A DNA stretch of 64,000 bases from Synechococcus sp. UW140. Its GTDB lineage: Bacteria > Cyanobacteriota > Cyanobacteriia > PCC-6307 > Cyanobiaceae. The notes beneath the pieces are model-generated. The model saw nothing but the letters and a program-made list of their open reading frames with translations, was not told the DNA's origin and searched no databases. The number at the start of each line of letters is the position of its first letter. Position 1 is the stretch's first letter. A program made the translations under genes and the position numbers. The DNA lies in assembly GCF_900474295.1 (NCBI RefSeq), contig NZ_UCOB01000015.1, forward strand, positions 1 through 64,000, given 5' to 3'. Below, piece by piece: positions 43,841-55,049 of this stretch.

Positions 43841-44213
43841 GCCGAACCAATCTCTCCTGCCAAATCAAACCATCTCATCACTAAACAAAGCAACGAACAA
43901 CACGCTTGCCACGCACAACCCAGACACCCTCTCCGATCGAATCAGCCTGAACAGCCACTGTTGCGTCCAGCCCACCCACCAAGCCCCCCGATCTTCGGTC
44001 TGCAAGCAAGCAAAGTGCTGTCGGAATGTGATCCAGCTGAACACACAAGCTCGATACGTTCAGCTGGCGAGAGGCAAAGACGCCCACAACACTGGATGCG
44101 CCAACCGATGGGAGGAGGCATGCAAGGAGCGGTTGCATCCTCGTCTCAGCTGGCCATGCTGATCGGCTGAACGCCGATTCAGCCCCCAAAATGGCTATAG
44201 GAAAAGGATCCAG
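43841..44213. other. Intergenic region, no convincing gene
   Basis: 373 bp between divergent small genes. Three long frames cross it on both strands (for example 43787-44170, 43827-44162, 43881-44273), but all have random composition and none has a ribosome site. Probably the promoters of both neighbours. Confidence 0.4.
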
Positions 44214-44609
44214 ATGAGACGCCCACTGCAGCTTCTGTTCGGCTTGAGTCTGGCCTGGCCATGCGGGCTGCAAGCCAAGCCCGTCTCAATGCCGCTACCC
44301 ACCCGCGAAGAGCTGCGGGAGATCCAGCTGCTGGCATACAGCTGTTCGAGGGAGAACCAGAACGAGGCCTGCGAACGCACCCGAACACTCACGGATCCGC
44401 TGATGGACCACCCGCGGCTGCCAGCGTCTTGCAAGGACACACTTTGGGAGTTACTCCAAGTCGCGGAAGTGGTGTCCAGCAACAGCTTTCAAAGGCGCGA
44501 CAGCATTGACAGGCCCGCTCGCAGGCTGACCGTGGTCTGCGCCAATCCGGTCAAACCCGTCAAACCAGCAGCCCCTCCGATCGGAGGCTTCAATCCCAAC
44601 CAAACCTGA
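44214..44609 (+). CDS. Small secreted protein, unknown
   Basis: 131 residues. Signal peptide (LQLLFGLSLAWPCGLQAKPV). The mature part is helical, with four Cys in SCSRENQNEACERTRTLTDP, SCKDTLWELLQVAEVV and VVCANPVKP, suggesting two disulfides, and a proline-rich tail. AAGGA lies 8 bp before the ATG. No family name recalled. Confidence 0.6.
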   Translation: MRRPLQLLFGLSLAWPCGLQAKPVSMPLPTREELREIQLLAYSCSRENQNEACERTRTLTDPLMDHPRLPASCKDTLWELLQVAEVVSSNSFQRRDSIDRPARRLTVVCANPVKPVKPAAPPIGGFNPNQT

Positions 44610-44716
44610 CGCGCTGCTCAGGGAATCACGCCCAGCAATCGCGAACGCTGAGCATGAGCTCAGAGAAGTGGTCATGACCACATGGCATAGGCGGTTCCCC
44701 GTGTTTATCTGCTTGA

Positions 44717-46396
<1,680 letters not shown>

Positions 46397-46429
46397 TCGA
46401 GGCTCCATCCACTCGATCCAAAGAGCAGC

Positions 46430-46450
46430 AGCCCCCAATGGGGGCTTTTT
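46430..46450 (+). terminator. Rho-independent terminator after pgm
   Basis: AGCCCCC-AAT-GGGGGCT with TTTTT, 33 bp after the pgm stop and just before the end of the convergent gene. Confidence 0.88.
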
Positions 46451-46457
46451 GCTGACT

Positions 46458-46775
46458 TCAAGATTTGGGCGATCGCCGGCTCAGACGAGAATTGGGATGG
46501 CGGTAAATGGGATCGGTGGCCTGCTCCTGCAGCTGACGGGTTGATTCGATTGCAAATCCAGCCAGGCTGCAGGAGGTGATCACCATCAGAAAGAAGAGCC
46601 GCATGCGACGGATGTCGAGGTCGGCTGGGGTGTTTTCAATCAACACCTTGAGGAAGTAGGAGAGAGCCACACCAACAACTGCGCCGATGGCGATCGCCAC
46701 CAGAACTCTCGATCCACTGAAACGCTTGTGAGCGGCGTACTCAGGCCGTGGCGGCATCTCGGAGGGAGGCAGCAT
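46458..46775 (-). CDS. Small membrane protein downstream of the RND permease
   Basis: 105 residues. Two hydrophobic helices: RVLVAIAIGAVVGVALSYFL and RLFFLMVITSCSLAGFAIES. The ATG overlaps the permease stop (TGATG), so it is the third gene of the efflux operon by coupling. No known accessory RND subunit resembles it closely to my knowledge; it could stabilise the permease like the small E. coli protein AcrZ, though it is twice as long. Confidence 0.55.
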   Translation of the reverse strand: MLPPSEMPPRPEYAAHKRFSGSRVLVAIAIGAVVGVALSYFLKVLIENTPADLDIRRMRLFFLMVITSCSLAGFAIESTRQLQEQATDPIYRHPNSRLSRRSPKS

Positions 46776-49700
46776 CAGCTCACCTGGGGATCAACGGGAG
46801 GGCGGCCTTGATCCTGGCCCAGCAGTGACTTCATCACCACGTAGAACACAGGCACGACCAGGGTGGAAAGAAAAGTGGCGACCAACAGCCCACCGAAGAC
46901 CACAAGTCCAAGCGAGGACTGACTCTGGGCACCCGCACCACTGGCAAGCATCAGCGGCAGGAAGCCTGTGAGGGAGGAGATTGCCGTCATCAGAATCGGC
47001 CTCAATCGCGACTGGGCCGCAAACCGAGCGGCATCGAGTGCTGACGCGCCCTCTCCCATCTTCTGATTGGCGAGATCGACGATCAGGATCGCGTTGCCTC
47101 CCGCAAGACCAATCAGCATCACCAGACCCACCTGGGCATAAATATTGAGCACCTGTCCAGCCGCACCGAGAAACACCAGAGCGCCAAGCAGGGCTGTGGG
47201 AACGGTGAGCAAAATGATGATCGGGTCGGAGTAGCTCTCGTATTGGGCCGAAAGCACTAGAAACACAGCCAAGATTCCGAGAGCAAAGATCACCACCGCA
47301 AGAGACCCCGCTTTCACCTCCTCGCGGGAGATTCCAGTCCAGTCAAAGCCCAAGCCCTGGAAGTTCCCATCTCTGAAGATGGTTTTCATCGCACCAATCG
47401 CCTGACCTGAACTCTTGCCCTCTGCCGGAGTGCCCTCGATCTTGATCGAACGGTAAAGATTGAAATGGGGAATCACACTCGGGCCAGTGGTGGACTTGAC
47501 CGTGAAGAATTCCGAAAGAGGGATCTGGTCACCCTTGAGATTGTTGACATAGATCGACGACAACTGCTCAGGAGTGGCTCTGCTGACGTCGTCCGCCTGG
47601 ACATAGACCCGTCTCACCTTGCCTTCCTGAAACGTGTCATTGACATAGGCACCGCCGAAATTGACGCTGAAGGCCTGCATCGCCGAACCAAAGTCGACAC
47701 CGAGGCTGGCCATCTGTTGACGGTCCACCTTGATTTCGATCTGTGGAGCTTCAGGGGAAAACAGCGAATAGACGCGATTCAGCACTGAATTGGCATTGCC
47801 CGCCTGAATGATCTGCTCGGCAGAGCCGAAGAACTGATTCAAGGAATAGGAGCCGCTGCTCTGATCGAGAAGTTGGAACTCAAAACCGCCACCGGATCCG
47901 TAGCCAGGAATCGAAGGGGGCTCGACAACGAATACCCGTGCACCATCCACTGCCATGAAGAGCTTCTTGTTCAGACGTTGAACAAGTGCCGCCACGCTGT
48001 GGTCACTGCCTTTGCGCTCATCCCAGTGCTTGGTGCCGAAAAAGAACAGACCTTTATTCGGAGCATTGCCATCGAAGCTGGCACCACTGAAGAGAGCTGC
48101 AGCCTTGATGTCCTCCTCACTGCGCAGCACCGCTGCCACCTTGCGGTTGATGTCCAACGTGGTCTCATTGGAGGCCCCTTCTGGGGCCTGCACAAAGCCA
48201 ATCGCATAGCCCTGGTCTTCTATCGGCACAAAACCGCCAGGGATACGGGTGAATGCGAAGCCAGTGAGAAGGATGCCGGCCGCCAAGGCCGCCATCACCA
48301 GCGGCCTTGCCTTAAGCACCTGATCAAGCAAGGTCGAATAACGCTCTTCAAAGGCCGCATAGCAGCGATTGAAGTTGGTGAAAATCACGGGAATGAACCA
48401 GCCCACCCCAACGCCGATGGCGCTGAAAAGAAGCACCGGGATCAGATTGGTCACACCAAGCACCACCAAGCCCACCACCGCACCTCCCACCGCACCTGGC
48501 ATCCGAAGAGGACGACCGGTGAGTTGCATGGCAACAAAACCAAGCAGTGCTCCCACCACCACAGGCAGCAGGACCAAGGGCGCACCATTGCCAGCGTTCA
48601 GCAGGCCATAGACGAAACCAAGACAAATGCCAGCCGTGGCGTACTGCTCTTTGCTCAGCTCCTTGGTGTCACGGGAGAGCAGCAATGCCGCCAACATCGG
48701 AGAAAAGGTGAGGGCATTGAACGTGGAAATACCGATCGAAAACAGGATGGTTGCAGCGAACTGTTTGTAGATCGTTCCAGTCGCTCCAGGGAAAAACAGG
48801 ACCGGCAAAAACACGGCCATCTTCACCAAAGAGGTGGCGATGACTGCACTGAACAGTTCATCCATCGTGGCCATCGCCGCTTGGACGGCGGTGAGGCCCT
48901 CCGCCTTCTTCGCCGATGTGTCTTCCACCACGGTGATTGCATCATCCACCACAAGACCGGTGGCCAACACAAGACCGAACAGGGTGAGCTGATTAAGAGA
49001 AAAGCCAAAGGCCAGCACCAGACCGAAGGTACCGATCAGGGCAACAGGAATGGCGATAGCGGGCACCAAAGTGGCCTTCCAGTTCTGAAGAAACAGGAAC
49101 AGGATCAGCACCACCAGAATCACAGCATCCCGCAGGGAATTGGTGACTCCCTTGATCGACTGATTGATGAAGTCGGTGGTGTCGTAAATCACCTCAGATT
49201 CCAAACCCACCGGCAGGGTTTGCTCAAACTCAGCAATGACATCCTTCACCGCGTTCGATACCTGAATGGCGTTACTGCCTGAGAGCTGATAAACAGCAAC
49301 CCCAACAGACGGTGAGCCCTTGAGATCCATGGCATCAATGCCGTAAGTCTCTCCACCGAGGCTGACGCGACCCACATCGCGCAGCCTGATCAGACCTCCT
49401 GCATCGGTGCTCTTGAGCACCAGATTTTCGAACTCCTGTTCAGTGGTCAGTCGACCTTGCAGTTGAACGGTGAAGGTGAATTCTTGCCCCTTGGGAGCTG
49501 GTGCGCCGCCCACCTTTCCGGCAGGGACCAGCCGGTTCTGGCTCTTGAGCTGATTGACAACATCCGTGGATGTGAGCCCGTAAGACGTGAGCTTGTCAGG
49601 ATCCAACCAGAGACGAAACGCCACTTTGCGGTTGCCGAAATAGGTGACATCGCCAACACCAGGAACCCGCTTAATGTTGTCTGTGAGGCTCTTATCGAGA

Positions 49701-50185
49701 TAACCGCTAATGGTCTCAACGCTGTATTCCGTTTGGGCTGGATCGGAATTGACGAAGTTGTAAACCAGAAGAATCGAGTTAGAGGCCTTGTTCACCGTGA
49801 CGCCGGCCTTGCGCACCTCCTCGGGGAGCTGAGGTTCAGCCAGGGAGACACGGTTCTGAACGTTGACCTGATTGATATTGCCGTCGGTGCCGCTGTTGAA
49901 AGACACCGAAATCGCACTCACCCCTTCTGAGGAACTGGTGGAGGTAATGAAATCCATCTCCTCCACACCATTGATCTGCTGCTCGAGCACCGAGGTGACG
50001 CCCTGCTCCACCGACACAGCATCAGCACCCACATAGGTGGCCTGTACCTTCACTGTTGGCGGTGCAATATCCGGCAGGTTCTCAATCGGGAGGATCGGGA
50101 TCGCGATCAAACCCACAATCACAATCAGCAGACTGCAAACCGTGCTGAGAACCGGCCGTGTGATGAAGGTATTGGAAGCAGACAT
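46775..50185 (-). CDS. RND efflux permease (HAE1/AcrB-type) with extra hydrophobic insertion
   Basis: 1136 residues, about 90 longer than AcrB. N-terminus FITRPVLSTVCSLLIVIVGL, porter domains, and the proton-relay helix GLVVDDAITVVED; the C-terminal half has GNAILIVDLANQKMGEG and RPILMTAISSLTGFLPLMLA. Between TM6 (SPMLAALLLS) and the FNRCYAAFEERY linker, about residues 510-600 hold LGFVYGLLNAGNG, VLLPVVVGALLGFVAM and VVGLVVLGVTNLIPVLLFSA, hydrophobic helices with no counterpart in AcrB. It is a proton-driven exporter of drugs or metabolites, working with the adaptor upstream. The outer membrane channel is not encoded here. Confidence 0.92.
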   Translation of the reverse strand: MSASNTFITRPVLSTVCSLLIVIVGLIAIPILPIENLPDIAPPTVKVQATYVGADAVSVEQGVTSVLEQQINGVEEMDFITSTSSSEGVSAISVSFNSGTDGNINQVNVQNRVSLAEPQLPEEVRKAGVTVNKASNSILLVYNFVNSDPAQTEYSVETISGYLDKSLTDNIKRVPGVGDVTYFGNRKVAFRLWLDPDKLTSYGLTSTDVVNQLKSQNRLVPAGKVGGAPAPKGQEFTFTVQLQGRLTTEQEFENLVLKSTDAGGLIRLRDVGRVSLGGETYGIDAMDLKGSPSVGVAVYQLSGSNAIQVSNAVKDVIAEFEQTLPVGLESEVIYDTTDFINQSIKGVTNSLRDAVILVVLILFLFLQNWKATLVPAIAIPVALIGTFGLVLAFGFSLNQLTLFGLVLATGLVVDDAITVVEDTSAKKAEGLTAVQAAMATMDELFSAVIATSLVKMAVFLPVLFFPGATGTIYKQFAATILFSIGISTFNALTFSPMLAALLLSRDTKELSKEQYATAGICLGFVYGLLNAGNGAPLVLLPVVVGALLGFVAMQLTGRPLRMPGAVGGAVVGLVVLGVTNLIPVLLFSAIGVGVGWFIPVIFTNFNRCYAAFEERYSTLLDQVLKARPLVMAALAAGILLTGFAFTRIPGGFVPIEDQGYAIGFVQAPEGASNETTLDINRKVAAVLRSEEDIKAAALFSGASFDGNAPNKGLFFFGTKHWDERKGSDHSVAALVQRLNKKLFMAVDGARVFVVEPPSIPGYGSGGGFEFQLLDQSSGSYSLNQFFGSAEQIIQAGNANSVLNRVYSLFSPEAPQIEIKVDRQQMASLGVDFGSAMQAFSVNFGGAYVNDTFQEGKVRRVYVQADDVSRATPEQLSSIYVNNLKGDQIPLSEFFTVKSTTGPSVIPHFNLYRSIKIEGTPAEGKSSGQAIGAMKTIFRDGNFQGLGFDWTGISREEVKAGSLAVVIFALGILAVFLVLSAQYESYSDPIIILLTVPTALLGALVFLGAAGQVLNIYAQVGLVMLIGLAGGNAILIVDLANQKMGEGASALDAARFAAQSRLRPILMTAISSLTGFLPLMLASGAGAQSQSSLGLVVFGGLLVATFLSTLVVPVFYVVMKSLLGQDQGRPPVDPQVS

Positions 50186-50194
50186 GGCTCAGCG

Positions 50195-51337
50195 TCAGTT
50201 CCGAGCCGCGAAGCCAGCCGACGCGCTCACTGCTTTGACCTGCACCGGCATGCCGTGCTTGAGGTTGAGCAGATTAGTGGTGATCACCTTCTGATTGAGC
50301 CTTAATCCCTTCGTGATCGGGTAACGGTTGTTCTGCAATTCGCCGACAGTGACGGGTGTTTGCAGCGCAAAGAGGGTATTGGCAGGCAATTTGTTGTATT
50401 TGATGCCCTGACGGATGCGATTGAGATCGACCTTGCCTGGGTTGGCTTCAAGCTCCTCGAAACGACCGATGCGAAACACAAAGCTTTGGCCTGAGGTTTG
50501 GGTCACCGCCGCGAACGGCACGGACGGCAGATTGAGAGACTGCAACTGCACACGCGTGCGCAGGCGCTGGCCACTGCGTAACCGCCCATTCACATTCGCA
50601 AAAAGAGCTTTCACCAACAGGCCCTGGGTTTGAGGGTTGACCTGTGGATCAATCGAATCAACCTGACCGGTGGCCAGCAGCTTGGAGCTGCCGGGCGCAG
50701 TGAGAATCACGGGTTGACCAAGAGCAAGCCGGTCTCCGAAGACAGCTGGCACTTCAACGCGTGCTTCCAGAGCGTTGTTCTGCACCACGCTGGTGAAAGG
50801 TTGGTTCTGTTGCACCAGATCACCCACCTTCACCTGCACATCAGCCACCGTGCCGGCCGTCGGCGAACGCAGATTCCGGTAGCTGAGCGTGGCCTCCAAC
50901 GACTTGACCTGCTCTGCCGCAGCGATGTAGCGCGTGCGGTAGGAGTCACGCTGACGCAGGCTGGATGCTCCCACCCTGGCCAGAAACTCTTCTCGCTCCC
51001 ACTCGGTCTTTGCCGTTTCCGCTTTAGCCCTCTGCTCCGCTAGAGCAGCCCTCTGCTGAGCCTGATCAAGCACCACGAGCAATTGTCCGGGCTCGACCTG
51101 ATCACCTTGGCTGATCTTCAGCTCCATCACCCGACCGGAAGCCTGAGCCGCCAGCTGGACCAACTCGAAGGCCTCCAAGGTGCTGACAGTATCGACATCA
51201 TCGGTGAACTGCGCCTCCTGAACAGTCGCCTGCTGCACCGCAACCGGTGGGCGTCTTGGTGCCGACGAAGCACAGGCCGTCAGGGACATTGCCAGGGCCA
51301 CGACACCAGCCACTCGGGCGCAACTGTTCACAAGCAC
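50195..51337 (-). CDS. RND efflux periplasmic adaptor lipoprotein
   Basis: 380 residues. Signal peptide with lipobox LTACASS. Biotinyl-lipoyl halves: GRVMELKISQGDQVEPGQLL and SPTAGTVADVQVKVGDLVQQ around a hairpin (AEQRAKAETAKTEWEREEFL). Membrane-proximal and beta-barrel domains follow. It connects the permease to an outer membrane channel. Starts: GTG 51337 or GTG 51331; GAGGTGA lies just upstream and gives better spacing for the second. 9 bp before the permease gene. Divergent from rarA. Confidence 0.92.
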   Translation of the reverse strand: MLVNSCARVAGVVALAMSLTACASSAPRRPPVAVQQATVQEAQFTDDVDTVSTLEAFELVQLAAQASGRVMELKISQGDQVEPGQLLVVLDQAQQRAALAEQRAKAETAKTEWEREEFLARVGASSLRQRDSYRTRYIAAAEQVKSLEATLSYRNLRSPTAGTVADVQVKVGDLVQQNQPFTSVVQNNALEARVEVPAVFGDRLALGQPVILTAPGSSKLLATGQVDSIDPQVNPQTQGLLVKALFANVNGRLRSGQRLRTRVQLQSLNLPSVPFAAVTQTSGQSFVFRIGRFEELEANPGKVDLNRIRQGIKYNKLPANTLFALQTPVTVGELQNNRYPITKGLRLNQKVITTNLLNLKHGMPVQVKAVSASAGFAARN

Positions 51338-51420
51338 TCACCTCACGGAGCAGATTATGGGTGGATTTGCGAAGGCCGTGGCTGCGCAAAGGGTCAAAAT
51401 TGGCGAATGGAAATTGAGCC

Positions 51421-53637
51421 ATGACGGCTGACCTGTTCTCCCATCACGGCGATCAGCTACGCCAACGCCAGGCTCCCCTGGCAGATCGAATGCGGCCCCG
51501 CACGCTGGAGGAATTCGTGGGTCAGGGAGCGATCCTGGCGGAGGGACGGCTGCTGCGCCGCGCCATTGCCGCTGATCGTGTCGGGAACCTGCTATTGCAT
51601 GGCCCGCCCGGGGTAGGGAAGACCACCTTGGCCCGGATCATCGCCAACCACACCCGAGCCCATTTCAGCAGCCTCAATGCGGTGCTCGCTGGGGTCAAGG
51701 AGCTGCGCAGCGAAGTGGATGCTGCGCGACTGCGCCTCGAGCGCCATGGCCTTCGCACCATCCTGTTCATCGATGAAGTCCACCGCTTCAACAGCGCGCA
51801 GCAAGATGCCCTACTCCCCTGGGTCGAAAACGGCACACTCACCCTGATCGGGGCGACCACAGAAAACCCTTATTTCGAAGTGAACAAGGCATTAGTGAGC
51901 CGCTCACGCCTGTTCAGACTCCAAACGCTCGAGGTCGACGACCTCCGTGATCTACTGCAACGCGCCATCGACGATCGGGAGCGCGGCTATGGCGAGCGCC
52001 AGGTCACGATCAGCCCCGAGGCGATCGACCATCTCGTCGATGTCGCCAATGGTGATGCCCGCAGCCTGCTCAACGCCCTTGAGCTGGCAGTCGAAAGCAC
52101 CCCCCAAGATTCCAACGATGCGATTCAGATCGATCTCACCATTGCCGAAGAGTCGATCCAACAGCGGGCTGTTCTGTACGACAAACAGGGCGATGCCCAC
52201 TTCGACACCATTAGCGCCTTCATCAAATCACTGAGGGGCTCCGACCCTGATGCCGCTCTGTTCTGGCTTGCCCGCATGGTGGAAGCCGGAGAAAATCCGC
52301 GATTCATTTTCCGGCGCATGCTGATTTCCGCCGGCGAAGACATCGGCCTGGCCGACCCCCAAGCCGTGGTGGTGGTGGAAGCGTGTGCCGCTGCCTTCGA
52401 ACGCATCGGCTTGCCCGAGGGTCTCTATCCGCTGGCGCAGGCTGCTCTGTACTTAGCCAACACGGAGAAGAGCAACAGCACCATCGGCATCTTCGAAGCG
52501 ATCAAGCACGTACGCGCCAGTTCCCGCCAGGACGTTCCCAGCCATCTCCGCGATGCCCATCGCGATGGTGATGCCTTCGGCGATGGCAAAGGATACCGCT
52601 ACCCCCATGCTTTTCGGGAGCACTGGGTCGCCCAGCAATACCTGCCAACAGCCCTGCAGGGAGAGGTGTTCTGGACGCCAAGCAACCAAGGCTGGGAAGG
52701 CGAGCGACGGCAACGCATGCTGGAACGCCGCGCGGCCCAGCTGGCATCGGCAGCCGAAGCAGTGGATGAGCATCCTCTGCTGGTGAGCAGCGGCCCAGAA
52801 GTCCCTGACATGGAACGCTGGCTTCAGCGTCAGCTCAGTCAGGACGGCGCACGTTTGCAACGCCTCAGGGAGAAGCTCTGGCAAGGAGTGCAATGGAAAC
52901 GGACAGACCGGGTTCTGATGCTGGGGGGCTCGTCATTGTTGTGGAGCCTGGATCCTCTTGGCGCTGTTGCGGATGGGGGCCTCACCATCCACTGCCAATC
53001 TGCTCTGGAGCAGGACCGTCTCGAAGCCCAGTTGCAACTGTTGGATCCTCTGCACCGCCCCGCAGTGATCGTGGGAAAGCAGGCCCTGGCGAAGCTACCC
53101 ATCGAGCATCAATTCGAAGTTGTGGGCGGACGCCTCAACCGCCATGAACTAAGGCATGGCAGCAGCGCTGACCTGCTTCAACACTGCAACGACCGCTGCA
53201 GAGGCGACGCGCAGCTGCGCCTGCTGCTCACCGATGCCGGACTGGGCCCCGCAGCAGCTCTGCTTGAGCTCTGCGAACAGGCGCAACAGCTCAATGACAA
53301 GGAGCGAAAGGCCCTCACTCCATTACTGAAACGAGAGGAGGCCTGGCTGAATAGCCAAGCAGAACAAGAGGAGTTTCTAGACCAACTGCGCGCCCAAGGT
53401 TGGCAACTGGACAGCGAATGCTGGGACGAATCCGTCTATCTACCTGTGGACGCCTCCTTTCAGGAGCGGTGGCTGGGAGAAGAGCGACCCTACCGGCAGG
53501 TGCTTGCCTCTGGGACGCAGCAGCGAACCGAAATAGCGCTGCTCAACCGCCTGCTGAAGCATGTGCAGGGAAAGCAACTGCCGCAACGACTCCTGCATCG
53601 ACGCATCATTGGCCGCAAGCCATCAACGTCACCATGA
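51421..53637 (+). CDS. rarA: RarA/MgsA AAA+ ATPase fused to a cyanobacterial C-terminal domain
   Basis: 738 residues; RarA alone is ~440. Residues 1-430 are standard: [20 protein letters not shown], Walker [12 protein letters not shown], Walker [12 protein letters not shown], sensor [14 protein letters not shown], and the tetramer region ending [14 protein letters not shown]. RarA acts at stalled forks with clamp and SSB. The added ~300 residues start [20 protein letters not shown] and include [20 protein letters not shown] plus GLTIHCQS, which looks like a degenerate Rossmann (methyltransferase-like) core, then a helical end. The fusion is known across cyanobacteria without assigned function. 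No separate start within the C-terminal half is apparent. Confidence 0.92.
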   Translation: MTADLFSHHGDQLRQRQAPLADRMRPRTLEEFVGQGAILAEGRLLRRAIAADRVGNLLLHGPPGVGKTTLARIIANHTRAHFSSLNAVLAGVKELRSEVDAARLRLERHGLRTILFIDEVHRFNSAQQDALLPWVENGTLTLIGATTENPYFEVNKALVSRSRLFRLQTLEVDDLRDLLQRAIDDRERGYGERQVTISPEAIDHLVDVANGDARSLLNALELAVESTPQDSNDAIQIDLTIAEESIQQRAVLYDKQGDAHFDTISAFIKSLRGSDPDAALFWLARMVEAGENPRFIFRRMLISAGEDIGLADPQAVVVVEACAAAFERIGLPEGLYPLAQAALYLANTEKSNSTIGIFEAIKHVRASSRQDVPSHLRDAHRDGDAFGDGKGYRYPHAFREHWVAQQYLPTALQGEVFWTPSNQGWEGERRQRMLERRAAQLASAAEAVDEHPLLVSSGPEVPDMERWLQRQLSQDGARLQRLREKLWQGVQWKRTDRVLMLGGSSLLWSLDPLGAVADGGLTIHCQSALEQDRLEAQLQLLDPLHRPAVIVGKQALAKLPIEHQFEVVGGRLNRHELRHGSSADLLQHCNDRCRGDAQLRLLLTDAGLGPAAALLELCEQAQQLNDKERKALTPLLKREEAWLNSQAEQEEFLDQLRAQGWQLDSECWDESVYLPVDASFQERWLGEERPYRQVLASGTQQRTEIALLNRLLKHVQGKQLPQRLLHRRIIGRKPSTSP

Positions 53638-53661
53638 AAAAAGCCCCGGCATGCCGGGGCT
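53636..53661 (-). terminator. Rho-independent terminator for the DUF1400 gene
   Basis: On the minus strand AGCCCCGGCATGCCGGGGCT is a perfect 20-base palindrome followed by six T. It lies at the rarA stop, so it may serve both strands. Confidence 0.88.
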
Positions 53662-53689
53662 GAAGGAACACCCAGTTGGGCGTGAGTGA

Positions 53690-54313
53690 TCACCAGAGGC
53701 CGCGAACGGGCGCCTGACGAACAGGAGCAGCAGGCAGGATCTGGTTGGCCTGCACGCAAGCGGGCAGGAACACGTACCACGACAGCAGGGAGGTGTCGCG
53801 AGGAGCGTCGAGACCAGGCTTGCAAACGTTCTGAGCACCATCGGAAGCACCGTTGTCCGCCAGGGCGAAGTCAACAGGCAGGTTGCCCATGATGCCGGCT
53901 GAAGACAGCTGGCCATCGACGGAGTCGGCGATGATGGCGGAACGAAGAGCGACCACAGCAGTCTTCTTCTTCATCCAGTAGGGGAAGTAGCTGCGGGTCT
54001 GATCATCGAGGAACTTTTCCCCATCATCTGAATACAGGAAACGGGACACCCCGATCAGATCAACGTTGTAGTTCTTGGTCATGCCTTCGCGGATTTCATC
54101 AGCGGTCCAACCGGAACCGTTGATGCCTGCTTCCAGGGCACGATCGGTGATTTCACCGTTATTGAAGAACGTTTTGAAAGCACTGGATTTGGTGGTCCAG
54201 ACAGCCCCACCGGTTTCCCAGCGCACAGGGCGTTTTGTACCGGCTTCAGCGGCGACAGCCAGGGTTGAAAGAGAGGCGCCAGCTAGAAGACCGGCTGCAA
54301 GACGAGTGAACAC
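53690..54313 (-). CDS. Secreted DUF1400-type protein
   Basis: 207 residues. Signal peptide FTRLAAGLLAGASLSTLAVA. The block GEITDRALEAGINGSGWTAD, then VSRFLYSDDGEKFLDDQTRS and LRSAIIADSVDGQLSSAGIM matches the DUF1400 domain that sits before alpha/beta hydrolases in other cyanobacteria. No hydrolase domain follows here, so it is a stand-alone version. Mature protein probably periplasmic. Well terminated; monocistronic. Confidence 0.75.
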   Translation of the reverse strand: MFTRLAAGLLAGASLSTLAVAAEAGTKRPVRWETGGAVWTTKSSAFKTFFNNGEITDRALEAGINGSGWTADEIREGMTKNYNVDLIGVSRFLYSDDGEKFLDDQTRSYFPYWMKKKTAVVALRSAIIADSVDGQLSSAGIMGNLPVDFALADNGASDGAQNVCKPGLDAPRDTSLLSWYVFLPACVQANQILPAAPVRQAPVRGLW

Positions 54314-54511
54314 GGACGGCGAATTGAAGACGTCAATCCTTTTTTAGTCAGAGCGGATAAAACTGCCAACACATTGGTCAGAGAGGTCACTGCTGCAATG
54401 GCAATTTCGAGCCGATAGGGATCATTCGAACGCCAACACAAGGCATCAAAATGAGCGCTGCCAATGAGCGTCAGCAAAAGAAAGCAATTACATCAGTTGC
54501 TTAAGCCGTGA

Positions 54512-55024
54512 TCAGGGCTGGGGCATCTCGATCTCAACCCAACCTGCCGGACAACCCTGCACAAGACTGAGCCGTAAGTCTTTCTTAGGTAGCGGTCCAC
54601 GACACTGCCATCGCACCACCCTCGGTCCCTTCTGACGCACCGCCGCTGCATACGCCTCGCCTCCACGTCGAGGGGTGAGCCAAAGCTCCGTTCCTGTCGG
54701 AGAGGAGATCACCCGTGCTCGCAAATGGCTGCCGCTATCGAGGCCAAGGTCGATCAGGGAAGAGGCGAAATGCCCCCAGTAGTGCCGAGTCATCTGGCCG
54801 CGGATGAACTGACCAAGCAAGGCTTCTGCTTCACGCCGCTGATGCAAGGTGATTTCACGCTCTTGCAGTGCCGCATCCACGGCCGCTAGATCAGGACGCC
54901 CAGACGATGCCAGACGTTGATTCTCAGAGAGCTGCAGCGGCTGACGCATCCCCACCAGGCCGAGACCAAACAGTGCAGCCGCTGCCAACAGAGAAGGGAT
55001 CGAACGCGCGCTGATCCACACCAC
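54512..55024 (-). CDS. Conserved-looking membrane-anchored protein
   Basis: 170 residues. N-terminal hydrophobic anchor (SIPSLLAAAALFGLGLVGMR), then a helical segment with QFIRGQMTRHYWGHFASSLI and a beta-rich end with a Cys pair (QCRGPLPKK, VQGCPAGW). It begins 25 bp after the PPTase stop on the same strand. Not recognised beyond this. Confidence 0.5.
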   Translation of the reverse strand: MVWISARSIPSLLAAAALFGLGLVGMRQPLQLSENQRLASSGRPDLAAVDAALQEREITLHQRREAEALLGQFIRGQMTRHYWGHFASSLIDLGLDSGSHLRARVISSPTGTELWLTPRRGGEAYAAAVRQKGPRVVRWQCRGPLPKKDLRLSLVQGCPAGWVEIEMPQP

Positions 55025-55049
55025 AACAACCCCGTTTCTGAGCGGTCAA

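Noticed and set aside
43787-44273. Overlapping frames on both strands in the intergenic region
   Set aside because: No ribosome site, random composition, mutually exclusive overlaps.
47873-49282. 469-codon plus-strand open frame antisense to the RND permease
   Set aside because: Composition is His/Arg/Gln-rich and random-looking, and the minus strand encodes a fully recognisable permease. A typical shadow frame in GC-rich DNA.
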